Part shown: positions 23,085-32,530 of the stretch, piece by piece
Numbering within the stretch: position 1 is the first letter of the stretch
How the letters are laid out: every line of letters starts with the position of its first letter
Assembly (NCBI GenBank): GCA_963696505.1
Contig: CAVOKN010000030.1
Span: 1-64,000, forward strand
Direction of reading: 5' to 3'
Origin: CAVOKN01 sp963696505
GTDB taxonomy: Bacteria; Pseudomonadota; Gammaproteobacteria; Burkholderiales; Rhodocyclaceae
Length of the DNA: 64,000 bases
Notes under the pieces: generated by a model
Databases searched by the model: none
Seen by the model: only the letters and a program-made list of their open reading frames with translations
What the model was told of the DNA's origin: nothing
Position numbers and translations under genes: made by a program

Positions 23085-25060
23085 TCATTCCAGCGGACCG
23101 CCGAAGGACAGCCGGCGGTCCATGATCTTGTCCTGCTCGGAAAGGCGCTTTCGCTCGGCCACGTGGCGACGCTCGACAAGTCGTTGCACCGTCGCCGCGA
23201 GGGTACGCACCAGTTGGCTCGGCACCGATGCGGCCCGGGCCGCGAGCAGGCGGCGAAGCGCTCCCGGCAGCACTTGCCGGAACAGCGGCGCGTCGGCTGC
23301 CAGCCAGGTCTCGACGCTGCCGGGATCGCCCTGGCGCGCGCAGCGCCCCGCCAACTGGCGATCGATGCGCCGCGCGGCGTTGAACTGGCAGCACAGGACA
23401 TGCAGGCCGCCGAGTTCCGCCAGACCCGCGCCCAGGGCGATGTCGGTGCCGCGACCGGCCATGTTGGTGGCCACGGTGACGGCGCCGCGCTGACCGGCGC
23501 GCGCCACGATCTCGGCCTCGGCGCGGTCGTTGCGCGCATTGAGGACGGCGTGCGCGAGGCCCAGCGCGTTCAGGCGCTGCGACAGCGCCTCGGAATCGGC
23601 GACCGAGTCGGTGCCCACCAGGACGGGCCGGCCGGTGCGGTTCACTTCGACGACCCGCAGTGCGACCGCCTCCCAGAGCGCCCCGCGGTCGGGGAACAAG
23701 CGGGCCGGCAGCGTCATGCGGCGGTCGGGGCGGCGCAGCGGCACACGGCTGCACGCCGAGGTCGTAGAGCGCGCGCAGTTCGCCGGCGGACTCGCACAGC
23801 GTGCCGCTCAATCCGCCCAGGCGCAGGTAGCGCGGAAAGAAGCGCTGATAGGTGATCTGCGCGGCGGTCACCTGGGGCGCGGTCGGGGTGCATCCTTCCT
23901 TCAGTTCGATCAGCTGATGCAATCCGCGCGACCAGGCTCGCCCAGGAGCGACGCGCCCGGTGGTGTCGTCGATGATGAGGACCTTGCCGTCGCGCACCAG
24001 GTAGTGGCGGTCGCGCCGATACAGATGCAAGGCGGCGAGGGCGGTGCAGATCGCCTCCTCGCGATGCAGGCGGTTGCGCCAGGCGGCGGCGAAGCGCCGC
24101 ACCAGCGCCTCCACCCTTTCGCGCCCCTGCGCCGTGAGCTCTGTCGCACGCGCCGCTGCGTCGAGCCGGAACTCGGTTTCGATATGCAGCGCACGCGCGA
24201 TCCCGAGCGACTGGTCGAGGTACTCGGTCTCCTGTGCGTTGCCGGCCGGCTGAGACAGGATGAACGGCACGCGTGCCTCGTCGATCAGAATGCTGTCCGC
24301 TTCGTCGATGATCGCCATGCACAGTCCGCGCAGCAGCGGTGCAGCGGTTTCCCCTGCAAGCTGGTTCAAACGGTGCTGAAGCGGATCCCGGCTGCGGCCA
24401 AGCCCGTCTCGCAGATAGTCGAAGACCAGTTCCTTGGCGGTGCAGTAGGTGATGTCGCAGGCATAGGCGGCGCGACGTTCCGGCGGTTGTTGTCCTTGAG
24501 TCGCCGCACCGACGCTGAGGCCGAGCGCGGCGTAGACCGGTCGCAGCAGGTCGGCGTCGCGCGCGACCAGATAATCATTGGCGGTGACCACATGCACCGG
24601 GATGCCGGCCAGCGCGGCGGTTGCCGCGGCAAGGGCCACTGCGTAGGTCTTGCCCTCGCCGGTGGCCATTTCCGCCAGACGATTGGCGAGCACGATTTCG
24701 GCCGCGATCACCTGGGTGTCAAAAACACGGACCTTGAGTTGGCGCTCGCAGGCCACGGCGGCGAGCGCGAACGCCTTCGCCATATGCGCATCGCGCATGC
24801 CTTCGCGCTGTAGCACCAGACGGAGCGTGTGAACCGCCTTGCCGAACTGCGCCTCGTCCAGCGCGCGAAGCGACCGTCGTTGCGTGATGAAGGTGCTCAG
24901 CAGCCGCGCGCGCGAACTCGGCAGCAGGCTGCGCGCGCGGTCGGTCAGCACCCGCAGCGCGGCGGGTATCGCCAGCCGGCCCGGAGGAGTTCGAAGCCGC
25001 GCGCTGCTCGGGGTAGTCGCCCCAGAGCAGTCCAGGTACCGGAAGTTCGGCGGTTCGCAT
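23085..25060 (-). CDS. SecA-like export ATPase lacking the SecA C-terminal regions
   Basis: About 657 residues after correcting two one-base frameshifts (near 24985 and near 23740). SecA signatures: AEMATGEGKT (Walker A), VVTANDYLVARDAD, a DEAD-like box IIDEADSILIDEAR, NMAGRGTDIALG and the arginine-finger region GRCARQGDPGS. Canonical SecA is about 900 residues; this protein stops soon after the second helicase domain and has no Cys-rich zinc tail, so it is a paralogue and not the housekeeping SecA. The start at 25060 (MRTAELPVPGLLWGDYPE) lies 24 nt after the M50 gene stop; a shorter start at 24951 would lose N-terminal sequence. Inferred role: energises export of the LEPR-XLL protein encoded downstream. 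Confidence 0.82.
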
Positions 25061-25084
25061 CGTTGGGCGCAGGGTGGCGGCGGA

Positions 25085-27238
25085 CTATTCCGCCGGATCG
25101 AAATGCTTCAGGAACAATTGGGAGGCACGCCGGAATCCCTGCATGGCCAAGGGCTCGAAGCCGTGGTCGAAGCGCACCCAGGCGCGGCCGCCGACGCGCC
25201 CGAGCGTTGAGCCGTTGAGGCTCAGATCGATCAGGAACAGCGGCACGAGGCTGCGCCGGCCGTCCTTGTCGCCGGGGTCCGTGGCATAGGGCCCGCCGCC
25301 CCGGTCGCCGAGCGCGGGGCTGGGCAGCAGGTGCGAGGCCGCAGGTTCGTCCTGGGTCAGGCTCGCCGGCATGGCCGAGCCGGGCATTTCGGCGAGGCGG
25401 ACTTCCGCCTGGCGGGTACGATTGCGCACCAGATGCGCGTCCTCTTGGGCAACCGCAGCGCGTACCCGCAACTGCTCTGGCTCCAGCACGTAGCCGAGGT
25501 TCTCCCCCTGGCGACTGAACATTCCCGGCAGGTCGGATTGGCGCGGCATGACCAGCCTGCCGGCAACCTTGGCGCGCACCTCGAGTTGGGCGATGCGCTG
25601 TTCGGTACGCTCCAGTTCAGCCTCGGTGCGGGAGATCTGCTCGGCGAGGTTCTGGGCCGCGGTGGGGTCGCGCAGCAGGAGCTGGTATTGGTCGGCCTGA
25701 AGCCCGCCGAGCCGACTGGTCAGCTGGTCGCGTGCGGCCGTCAGGTCCGGGTTTTCCAGCACGAGGAGCAGGTCGCCCGGCTGCACCGGCTCGCCGTCGC
25801 GCAGCGGGAGTTCGGCGATGAAGCCGTCCACTTCCGACCGGACGTGGGCTTGCTCGGGCAGCCAAACCACTGCAGGTGCGACGGTCAACAGCGGCATCGG
25901 CAGAACGAAGAGAAGCACGCCGGGAACTGCAGCGAGCAAGGCGATGCCCACTCGCACCCGGGCGAGCTCCGGCCCGGGTGCGGCTGCGGCAAGTGCCTGT
26001 TTCACCCATCCCGCGACAGGTCGAAGGAGCATCGACACGAGCATGTAGATCGCCGCGAACACGCCGAGCAGGAGCCACTTGGAGCCGAACCACAGGATGA
26101 TCACGATCGAAATCCAAATGCGGTAGGCGAACGAGCACGGGGCATACAGCAGCAGCCACTTGCGCTCGCCTGCGGCGACCTGCGGCGGTTCGGCCGGCGC
26201 GCGCAGCAGGCGGCGACGCACCAGATGGCTCCAATAGGCGCTGCTGCGGGTGGCGAGATTCGGCAAGTCCAGCAGGTCGCACAAAACGTAATAGGCATCG
26301 AAGCGCAGCAGTGGATTGCCGTTGAACAGCAGTGTGGAGATGCCGCCGATCGACATGACGACGAAGGCAAGGTCGCGCACCAACCCCGGTTGCATGTTCA
26401 ACCAAGCCAGCAGCGCCAAGGCGGCGAGGCTGGTTTCCACCATGATGCCGGCCGCAGCCACGGCTGCCCGCTGTGTCCGCCGTGCGAAAGCCGAGGACGC
26501 GGATGCGTCGACGTAGGGGGCCGGTACCAGAACCAGCAGGGCCACGCCCATCTCGTGCACTTCGCCTCCCCAGCGCCGCACCGCCAGGGCATGGCCGATC
26601 TCGTGCAGGCCCTTGACCAGAGGAAAGAGGAGCCAGGCGAGCGCCAGATAGCGTGGCGACAACATGTGTGTCTGGGCATGCGCCTGCAGTTCGTCCCAAT
26701 TGCCCGCTGCCGCCACCAGACTGAGGGCGACGACGGCGAGCCAGATCCAAAAGACGACGGGACGAAACAGCAGCGCGGCCACGGGGTCGAGCCGCGGCAG
26801 CCATGCCGAGGGGTCGCCCAGGGGCAGGCGGAAGGCGAACGGGTTCACCATGAGCCGGCGCTTGCGGCGGCTGCGCTCCTTGCTCCGCTGGAACAGCACG
26901 TCGGTATCGGGGGTGTGCTCACACTGCAGCAGTTCATGCTCGTTGAGCTGGGCCAGCAGTTGAACGACCTCGTCCTGCGTCGGCGCCGCGTCACCCTGGG
27001 CTTCGAGGACCGCGTCCCAGACGCGCTGCACGTCGTGGCGGCCGTCGCAGCGGCCGATGAACTGGTAGGCGGCCTCGTTGATCATGTGCTGGCGGCCGGT
27101 AGCTGCGTCGGACAGCACGTACCAGCGCTGGCCCCGCCAATGCTGGCGTTGTGTTTGCACCTGTGCGCGCAATCGCGGGTGCAGTGGGGCGACGCGGTAC
27201 CACTGGGCACTGAACAGCGACTTGGTCATCTCATGCAC
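25085..27238 (-). CDS. PqqD-M50-HlyD fusion membrane protein
   Basis: 717 residues. Residues 15-110 resemble a PqqD/RRE-type peptide-binding domain (NEAAYQFIGRCDG followed by a helical LLAQLNEHELLQC). A polytopic membrane core (about 155-450) carries the M50 site-2-protease signature HEIGH (212-216) and NGNPLLRFDAYY (306-317, second metal-ligand region, D314). The C-terminal part (about 465-640) is HlyD-like, with lipoyl halves and a coiled coil, followed by a soluble end. Two starts are possible: GTG at 27238, overlapping the upstream stop by 8 nt, or ATG at 27229 with GGAG 8 nt upstream. Proteins of this layout are known beside secretion genes. Inferred role: recognises and perhaps cleaves the LEPR-XLL leader and conducts export. 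Confidence 0.83.
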   Translation of the reverse strand: MHEMTKSLFSAQWYRVAPLHPRLRAQVQTQRQHWRGQRWYVLSDAATGRQHMINEAAYQFIGRCDGRHDVQRVWDAVLEAQGDAAPTQDEVVQLLAQLNEHELLQCEHTPDTDVLFQRSKERSRRKRRLMVNPFAFRLPLGDPSAWLPRLDPVAALLFRPVVFWIWLAVVALSLVAAAGNWDELQAHAQTHMLSPRYLALAWLLFPLVKGLHEIGHALAVRRWGGEVHEMGVALLVLVPAPYVDASASSAFARRTQRAAVAAAGIMVETSLAALALLAWLNMQPGLVRDLAFVVMSIGGISTLLFNGNPLLRFDAYYVLCDLLDLPNLATRSSAYWSHLVRRRLLRAPAEPPQVAAGERKWLLLYAPCSFAYRIWISIVIILWFGSKWLLLGVFAAIYMLVSMLLRPVAGWVKQALAAAAPGPELARVRVGIALLAAVPGVLLFVLPMPLLTVAPAVVWLPEQAHVRSEVDGFIAELPLRDGEPVQPGDLLLVLENPDLTAARDQLTSRLGGLQADQYQLLLRDPTAAQNLAEQISRTEAELERTEQRIAQLEVRAKVAGRLVMPRQSDLPGMFSRQGENLGYVLEPEQLRVRAAVAQEDAHLVRNRTRQAEVRLAEMPGSAMPASLTQDEPAASHLLPSPALGDRGGGPYATDPGDKDGRRSLVPLFLIDLSLNGSTLGRVGGRAWVRFDHGFEPLAMQGFRRASQLFLKHFDPAE

Positions 27239-29000
27239 TCCACGTCCACAGCGCCAAGCTCAGCCACTCCCCGATGCGGTGGGTGACGATCCAGCCCAGC
27301 GGCTGGTTGCCGGCCTCGATCTTGGCCACCCCCTGCAAACCGGGGCGCAGGCCGGCGGGCGGGGTATCGAAGGCGGCCTCTACCTCGAAGGTGTTGCGCC
27401 CCTCGGTGGTCAGCGCCACCGGGCTGATGCGCTTGACGGTAAAGGCCAGCCGCTCGCCGGGCAGCGCCGAGAGCGCCAGCGTGCCGTGCTGGCCCAGGAC
27501 GACGGCGCCGATGTCGCGCTCATCGACCTCGACGATCAGGCGGAAAGCTTCGCGCGGGGCCAGTGTCAGCAACACCTCGCCGCGCTGCACCGGCGCGCCC
27601 AGCGACTGGCTCAGATCGCCCTTGATGACCAGCCCATCGATCGGGGCGGTGAGTTGGGTGCGCGCGATCTGCCCGCGGGCGAGCTCCAGCTGCGCACCGG
27701 CCTCGGCGGCGCGCGCCTGGGCCAGCGCATACTGGGTGCGATCGGCGCGCGCCAGGGCGGCCGCCGCACTGTTGTCGTGCTGCGCGAGCTCCGCCTCCCA
27801 CTTGCGCGCCTGCAGCAGCAGATCCTGCTGGGCGAGCTCGACCAGCAACTGTCCGGCTTCGACTGCATCGCCAGGGCGTACATGGGCGGCGTGCAGATAG
27901 CCCTCGGTGGGCGCGGCCAGCACCCGCTGCACCGCCCCTTCCAGACGCGCCGGGGCGCCGATGCGATAGCTCAGCGGGACGAAGGCGAGCAGCAGCGCGC
28001 CAGTCAGCCCGGCCAGCGCGGCCAGGCGCCGGGTGCGCTGCGAGCGCCCGGCGAAGGAGGCGCGCAGGCCCTCGGCGGCGCGCGCCGGCCAGGGCTGCTC
28101 GGCACGGCGCTTCAGTTCGATCAGCGGGGCGAGCACACAGGCCAGTTGCTCGATCGCGCGCAGTTCCTCGGCGCGCAGTGCGCCCGAGCGCTCGAAGCAC
28201 AGCGCCCCGATGGGTGTGCCGGCTTCGATCAGCGGCACGCTGAGCAGCGTGCCCGGACCCTGGGCGGCGAGTGCGGCATGGGCCTGGACGATGCGCGGGG
28301 GGGCCTCGGCGGGCGGCGGATAGGCGATCGAAGCGCCCTGGTCGATGGCTTCCTGCATCGCCCCGGCCAGTGCCTGGATCAGGCCCTGGCGGCGGCCGAA
28401 CTGGGCGCCGTGGGACAGGGCGATGACATCGAGTGCGCTGCGCGCGCTCAGCCCCAGGCTGACCCGCTCGAAGCCCAGGGTGTTGGCCAGTTCGCTCGCC
28501 AGCGCGCTGGCCGCCTGGGCCAGGGGCTGGGGTTTGAGCAGCAGCGCCTGCAGCCGCAGCAGCGCGCTGCCGCTGGCCTGGCGGCGCGGCGCACTGGCCC
28601 CTTGCAGGGCGCCGGCCAGGGTGGCGGCGGCGCGTTCCAGCTCGCGCAGCAGCGCTTCGTCGGTGTCCGCCGGCCCGGCCTGCACCGCTACCGCCAGCGC
28701 GCCCAGGGCGCCTTCGGTGGCGGCCAGCGGCAGCGACAGGATGCGCCCGGGCTGTGCCCCGGCGCTGGCACCCACCGGCGGGGTCAGCGCCAGTGCCCGC
28801 CCGCGCTTGAGCGCGGCACGGGCGGCGGCTACCAGCGCAGCACTCGCGCTGGCCGTCCCGGGCCAGTGCGCCGCCTCCTGCAGTGCTGCGCCAGCGCCCA
28901 GCAGTACCACCGCTGACTGGACTGCGCTGCCGCGCTCGCAGTAGCCGCGCAGCCAGCGCTGCACCAGCTCCGATTGGTTCGCGCTTTCGCTCATCGTCAT
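27231..29000 (-). CDS. GAF-domain HlyD-family adaptor (copy 2)
   Basis: 589 residues, with the same layout as copy 1 at 2210-3979: GAF-like cytoplasmic half, one membrane segment, HlyD half. The two proteins differ at a handful of positions and in the last ~20 residues (here ending LALWTWSA). Its stop overlaps the start of the PqqD-M50-HlyD gene, so the two are translationally coupled. As in copy 1, the ATG at 28994 is better placed behind AGGG than the one at 29000. It heads the main export operon and is preceded by the conserved leader at 29001-29232. Confidence 0.83.
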   Translation of the reverse strand: MTMSESANQSELVQRWLRGYCERGSAVQSAVVLLGAGAALQEAAHWPGTASASAALVAAARAALKRGRALALTPPVGASAGAQPGRILSLPLAATEGALGALAVAVQAGPADTDEALLRELERAAATLAGALQGASAPRRQASGSALLRLQALLLKPQPLAQAASALASELANTLGFERVSLGLSARSALDVIALSHGAQFGRRQGLIQALAGAMQEAIDQGASIAYPPPAEAPPRIVQAHAALAAQGPGTLLSVPLIEAGTPIGALCFERSGALRAEELRAIEQLACVLAPLIELKRRAEQPWPARAAEGLRASFAGRSQRTRRLAALAGLTGALLLAFVPLSYRIGAPARLEGAVQRVLAAPTEGYLHAAHVRPGDAVEAGQLLVELAQQDLLLQARKWEAELAQHDNSAAAALARADRTQYALAQARAAEAGAQLELARGQIARTQLTAPIDGLVIKGDLSQSLGAPVQRGEVLLTLAPREAFRLIVEVDERDIGAVVLGQHGTLALSALPGERLAFTVKRISPVALTTEGRNTFEVEAAFDTPPAGLRPGLQGVAKIEAGNQPLGWIVTHRIGEWLSLALWTWSA

Positions 29001-29232
29001 CCCTGTGCGGGGATTGCTCCCTTCGCTGCCTGACTCGGGTCCTGCCACAGGCCGCACCGACAACGAGCCGCGGGGCGCCTCTACAGGCTACAGGGCAGTA
29101 ACGGCCGCAAACCCCGTGCCTTTGAGGGGAATTCGCCCCCAAGAACCCAATTCGCAGTTCGATCGAATGGGCTGCGTGAGCGAAATCACACCCGCGGGTC
29201 GGAGAACCCGACCCGCGCAGGGGCGAGCAGCG
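29001..29232 (-). promoter_or_regulatory. Conserved structured leader of the GAF-HlyD gene (copy 2)
   Basis: Near-identical to 3980-4212. The 9-bp GCGGGTCGG stem is at 29194-29202 and 29208-29216. The second hairpin (TGCGTGA/TCACGCA in copy 1) is shortened here by a 2-nt deletion. Similarity to copy 1 stops near 29232. Confidence 0.45.
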
Positions 29233-29587
29233 TGCAGGGCGCGCGGGCGCCGGGAGCGGGCCTCTTGGCGAAGGCAGGGGGCGCCGTATCCATGGCCGTC
29301 TCGGCAGGCCGGCGGTGAAAAGGTCAGTGTGGCTCGAACCGGGGAACGGGGACGAAGTCCACCAGCGGCTTTTCGGCGCCCCGGGGCAAGGAGGCATTGC
29401 CAGCAGCCGCAGGAGTCTGCCGAAAATCGGTCGGGCAATGAGCGCTCGGCCGCGTTGCACGGTTGGCAGCGAATCGGCCTCGCGCTGCCCCGGATTCCCG
29501 GTCAGTCACCTCGGGGCGCTTCGCTCCAGGATCGATGGATGGGCAGCCACCCGGATCGGAAAACGGTAGCGGCTGGCCGCGTCGGGC
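29233..29587. other. Spacer without a supported gene
   Basis: About 355 bp between the leader of the export operon and the GGDEF gene. No frame here has a recognisable protein or a ribosome-binding site. The promoter of the export operon may lie here, but no clear -35/-10 pair was seen. Confidence 0.4.
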
Positions 29588-30589
29588 TCACGGCAGCGCA
29601 ATGCGCACGCAGTTGCCGCCGTCGTCCCTGGCGATTCGCAGCCCCGCTTCCGCGGCGGCACACAGCTCGCCCAGGGCGTCCCCGCTCTTCATCTGCGCCA
29701 GTCCGATCGATACCGTGAGGGATCGCGGCACGTCGTCCCGGTCCTGGACGGGAATCGCTTCGTCGATGATCGCCTTGCGCACGCGCTCGGCGACGCATTG
29801 CGCCTGATCGACAGAGGCGGAAGGCAACAGGATCGCGAACGCGTCCCCTTCGGCGCGGGCCACCAGATCGGAAGGGCGAACGCAGCGCGGGAGCACCGCG
29901 GCGATCTGTTGCAGGGCGCGATCCCCCTTGATCTGGCCATGGCGCGAGTTGAAATCCCGGAAGCCATCGACATCCGCGACGAACAGCGCCACCGCGTCGC
30001 CATTGCGGGCGCAGCGCACCATCTGACGCGTGAACAGGGCGTCCATCCAGCGGCGATTGTGCAGGCCGGTGAGGCCGTTGACGCTGGCAATCCGCTCGAA
30101 GTCCTGCCGTTCGCGCAGCTTGCCGAGCAGCAGATCGTTGTCGCGGCGCATGCGGCCGGAGAATATGAGCAGCAGGTTCCTCGCGGCGGCATCGGTGTTG
30201 GCGATGAGGTACCACAGCGTCTTGCCGTCGATGCTCAGCACCCGCGTGCGACCGACGGCGACCACCTGCGCCGACGCCAGGCCGCCGTCGATGACGGATA
30301 TTTCTCCGGCACAGGCGCCGACACCCAGGGCCAGGCAGGCCCGCGTGCTTCCATCGTCGAGGTGGACATCCAGGCCGCCCTCGAGCACGAGGTACACGAA
30401 ATCGTTCACCGTCGCCCGCTCGATCAGCACCTCGCCGGGATCGAGCCGGATCATCCGCGTGCGCGGAAGGATCAGTTCGAGCAGCACCGGCGCGATGTCA
30501 GCGAAGAGCTCCGAGTGGCGCGCCACTTCGAAATCGTGCGAATCGAGCGTTCCCGCCTTGGGACCCGTCAGCCCCATCCCTCTTGCCAT
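29588..30589 (-). CDS. Cyclic-nucleotide-binding-like GGDEF protein (degenerate signature)
   Basis: 333 residues; start ATG with AGGA upstream. Residues about 25-140 resemble a cNMP-binding (Crp-type) effector domain (LDPGEVLIERATVNDFVYLVLEGG is characteristic in pattern). A short helical linker precedes a GGDEF domain (about 165-333; NGLTGLHNRRWMD, FVADVDGFRDFNSRHG). The active-site signature reads EGDAF (247-251) instead of GGDEF, so cyclase activity is doubtful; it may act as a receptor or be inactive. It lies 81 bp after the EAL gene and is probably part of the same signalling block. Confidence 0.85.
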   Translation of the reverse strand: MARGMGLTGPKAGTLDSHDFEVARHSELFADIAPVLLELILPRTRMIRLDPGEVLIERATVNDFVYLVLEGGLDVHLDDGSTRACLALGVGACAGEISVIDGGLASAQVVAVGRTRVLSIDGKTLWYLIANTDAAARNLLLIFSGRMRRDNDLLLGKLRERQDFERIASVNGLTGLHNRRWMDALFTRQMVRCARNGDAVALFVADVDGFRDFNSRHGQIKGDRALQQIAAVLPRCVRPSDLVARAEGDAFAILLPSASVDQAQCVAERVRKAIIDEAIPVQDRDDVPRSLTVSIGLAQMKSGDALGELCAAAEAGLRIARDDGGNCVRIALP

Positions 30590-30670
30590 TGCCTTGTCCT
30601 CTTGTTGTCGATTACAGACTCCGTACCCGGCAACGCGACCGCCGGTGACATCGAATCTCGGCCAAACGCA

Positions 30671-32530
30671 TCACGTCGCGCCGATCGGACTGGCCGCCGG
30701 CCGCATTCTAGCTTCGTGTGCCCGCCACCAGGCGAGGAATGCCTCCGGGGCCAGCGCCTGGCTGATCAGGAATCCCTGCGCCTTGTCGCAACCGAGGGAT
30801 TTGAGCAGGGTGAGCGTCGCCGCGTCCTCCACCCCTTCGGCCACCACTTCGAGTTCAAGGCTGTGGGCGAGCAGAATCAGGGAGCGCACGATCTCCCGGT
30901 CCTGCCGCGAATGAACCGCATTGCCGACGAAGCAGCGATCGAGCTTCAGTTCGTTGAGCGGCAGCTTTCTGAGCAGGATGACCGAGGAATAGCCGGTGCC
31001 GAAGTCGTCGATCGAGGTGGCCACGCCCAGCTCTCGCAGGGCAGCCATGACCTGGACACTGACGGCTTCGTTGGCGAGCATGGCGCTTTCCGTCAACTCG
31101 AAAGTCAGCTGCCGCGGATCGACGCGCCACAGCTCGATGGCATTGCGGACGGCGAGCGGCAGTTCCGGATCCGAGACGTCGCCGGCAGTCAGGTTCACGC
31201 TGACTTGCCCCATGACCCCGACCGTGGCGAACTCGGCGACATGGCGGCAGGCCTGGTGAATGATCCAGCGCGTCAGTTGCGGCGCCATGCCGAGACGCTC
31301 GGCGACTTCGATCGTCAACGGCGGCGACACCGGCCCTCCGCGCGCCGTGGGCCAGCGCAGCAGCGCCTCGGCACCGGTGCAGCGGCCCGAGACGAGGTCG
31401 ATCTGGGGCTGGAAGTAGAGCTTGAGTTCGCCGCCATCGAGTGCGCGCAGGAAATCGTCCTCCATTTCGGATTCGCGCCTGACCTTCTCGATCAATCCAT
31501 TCTCGAAGATCGCGAACGGGCGCCCGACGCGGACTGCCTCGTGCAAGGCGAGATTCGACGCGCGCAGCAGCGTCGATGCGTCCTTGCCATGATCCGGCGC
31601 CCACGCCGCCCCGATCCGCGTCAGAAGGCGGACTTCCCGTCCGGCCGTGGACAGCGGCGCCTCGAAAAGGCGGGCGATCTTGTTGGCCGCGAGCATGACC
31701 TGGATCTGGCTCGTCAGGCCCGGCAGCACGATGGCGAAACGGGATCGGCCGATGCGGCACAGCAGATCCCTTTCCCGCAGGGCATGGCGCAACCGGGACA
31801 GGGACCGGGCGTAGACGTGGCCGAGAACCTCGTCTTCGATCGTCCGCGAGGCGGTCGAACCAGGCTCGAACTGCACCGTCAGGAGGCCGGTGATGGTCGA
31901 ACTGTCGAGGGCCAGGGCGGCGGACAGCATAGCTCTGAGATTCCGGGTTCCCGACTCCACCTGTTCGGCGCCAGAGGAAGCCGATGCTGCGCCTGCCGAA
32001 CGCGGACTCCCGACCTGCGCGAGCAGCGCACAGACCAGCAGTCCCGCGGACCCCACGGCGAGTGCTATCTCCGCGTCCAGCCGCGAGTAACTGTCCCGTC
32101 CCCGCTTGAGCGCCTCGACGCAGCGCTGCGTCAGGTCATAGGCGGCCCGAAGCGGAAGGTCGGCACTGCCTTCGGCGGCGACTGCGGTCCAGGCGTGCCC
32201 GAGTTCGTCGATCCAGTCATCGTCGAAATCCCGAACCGGGAGCTGGTAGAACAGCTCCAGAAAACCGTACAGCGCCTGCTCGCCCTCGGCACGCCATTCC
32301 GCCTCGCGCAGCAGGCGCTCGGCCAGATCCCTGGCCCAATCCCGGCCCAGCCCTTCGAGACCGTGGAAGCGGGTCATGGCACGCAGTGCCGAGCGCGCGC
32401 GCGCATCGATGCCGTACGCGGCCATTCGCGAGGCAACGATCTCCTGGTGAACCAGCGCCGGCGCTTCCGGGGAGTGGCCGTTGACCGGGGCGACAGTGGG
32501 TGCAGCCTGATTCGGGTCGTGGTCGGTCAA
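30671..32530 (-). CDS. c-di-GMP phosphodiesterase with degenerate GGDEF and intact EAL
   Basis: 619 residues. The start is a TTG that overlaps the TGA of the HD-GYP gene (TTGA), with GGGAG 8 nt upstream. A helical N-terminal region (about 30-170) is not assigned. A degenerate GGDEF domain (about 195-345) has GRSRF (261-265) in the signature position. The EAL domain (about 355-605) has GAEALLRW (E388), ELTES, DDFGTGYSS, KLDRCFV and AEGVE, consistent with active phosphodiesterase. Overlap with the upstream gene indicates co-translation. Inferred role: lowers c-di-GMP; how it affects the neighbouring export operon is unknown. Confidence 0.87.
   Translation of the reverse strand: MTDHDPNQAAPTVAPVNGHSPEAPALVHQEIVASRMAAYGIDARARSALRAMTRFHGLEGLGRDWARDLAERLLREAEWRAEGEQALYGFLELFYQLPVRDFDDDWIDELGHAWTAVAAEGSADLPLRAAYDLTQRCVEALKRGRDSYSRLDAEIALAVGSAGLLVCALLAQVGSPRSAGAASASSGAEQVESGTRNLRAMLSAALALDSSTITGLLTVQFEPGSTASRTIEDEVLGHVYARSLSRLRHALRERDLLCRIGRSRFAIVLPGLTSQIQVMLAANKIARLFEAPLSTAGREVRLLTRIGAAWAPDHGKDASTLLRASNLALHEAVRVGRPFAIFENGLIEKVRRESEMEDDFLRALDGGELKLYFQPQIDLVSGRCTGAEALLRWPTARGGPVSPPLTIEVAERLGMAPQLTRWIIHQACRHVAEFATVGVMGQVSVNLTAGDVSDPELPLAVRNAIELWRVDPRQLTFELTESAMLANEAVSVQVMAALRELGVATSIDDFGTGYSSVILLRKLPLNELKLDRCFVGNAVHSRQDREIVRSLILLAHSLELEVVAEGVEDAATLTLLKSLGCDKAQGFLISQALAPEAFLAWWRAHEARMRPAASPIGAT

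Noticed and set aside
22126..24951. A single 941-residue protein joining the SecA-like ATPase and HlyD
   Set aside because: The join exists only because a one-base shift near 23740 moves the ATPase out of its frame. The second ATPase half continues in another frame to its own stop at 23085, and HlyD has its own start and signal segment at 23061.
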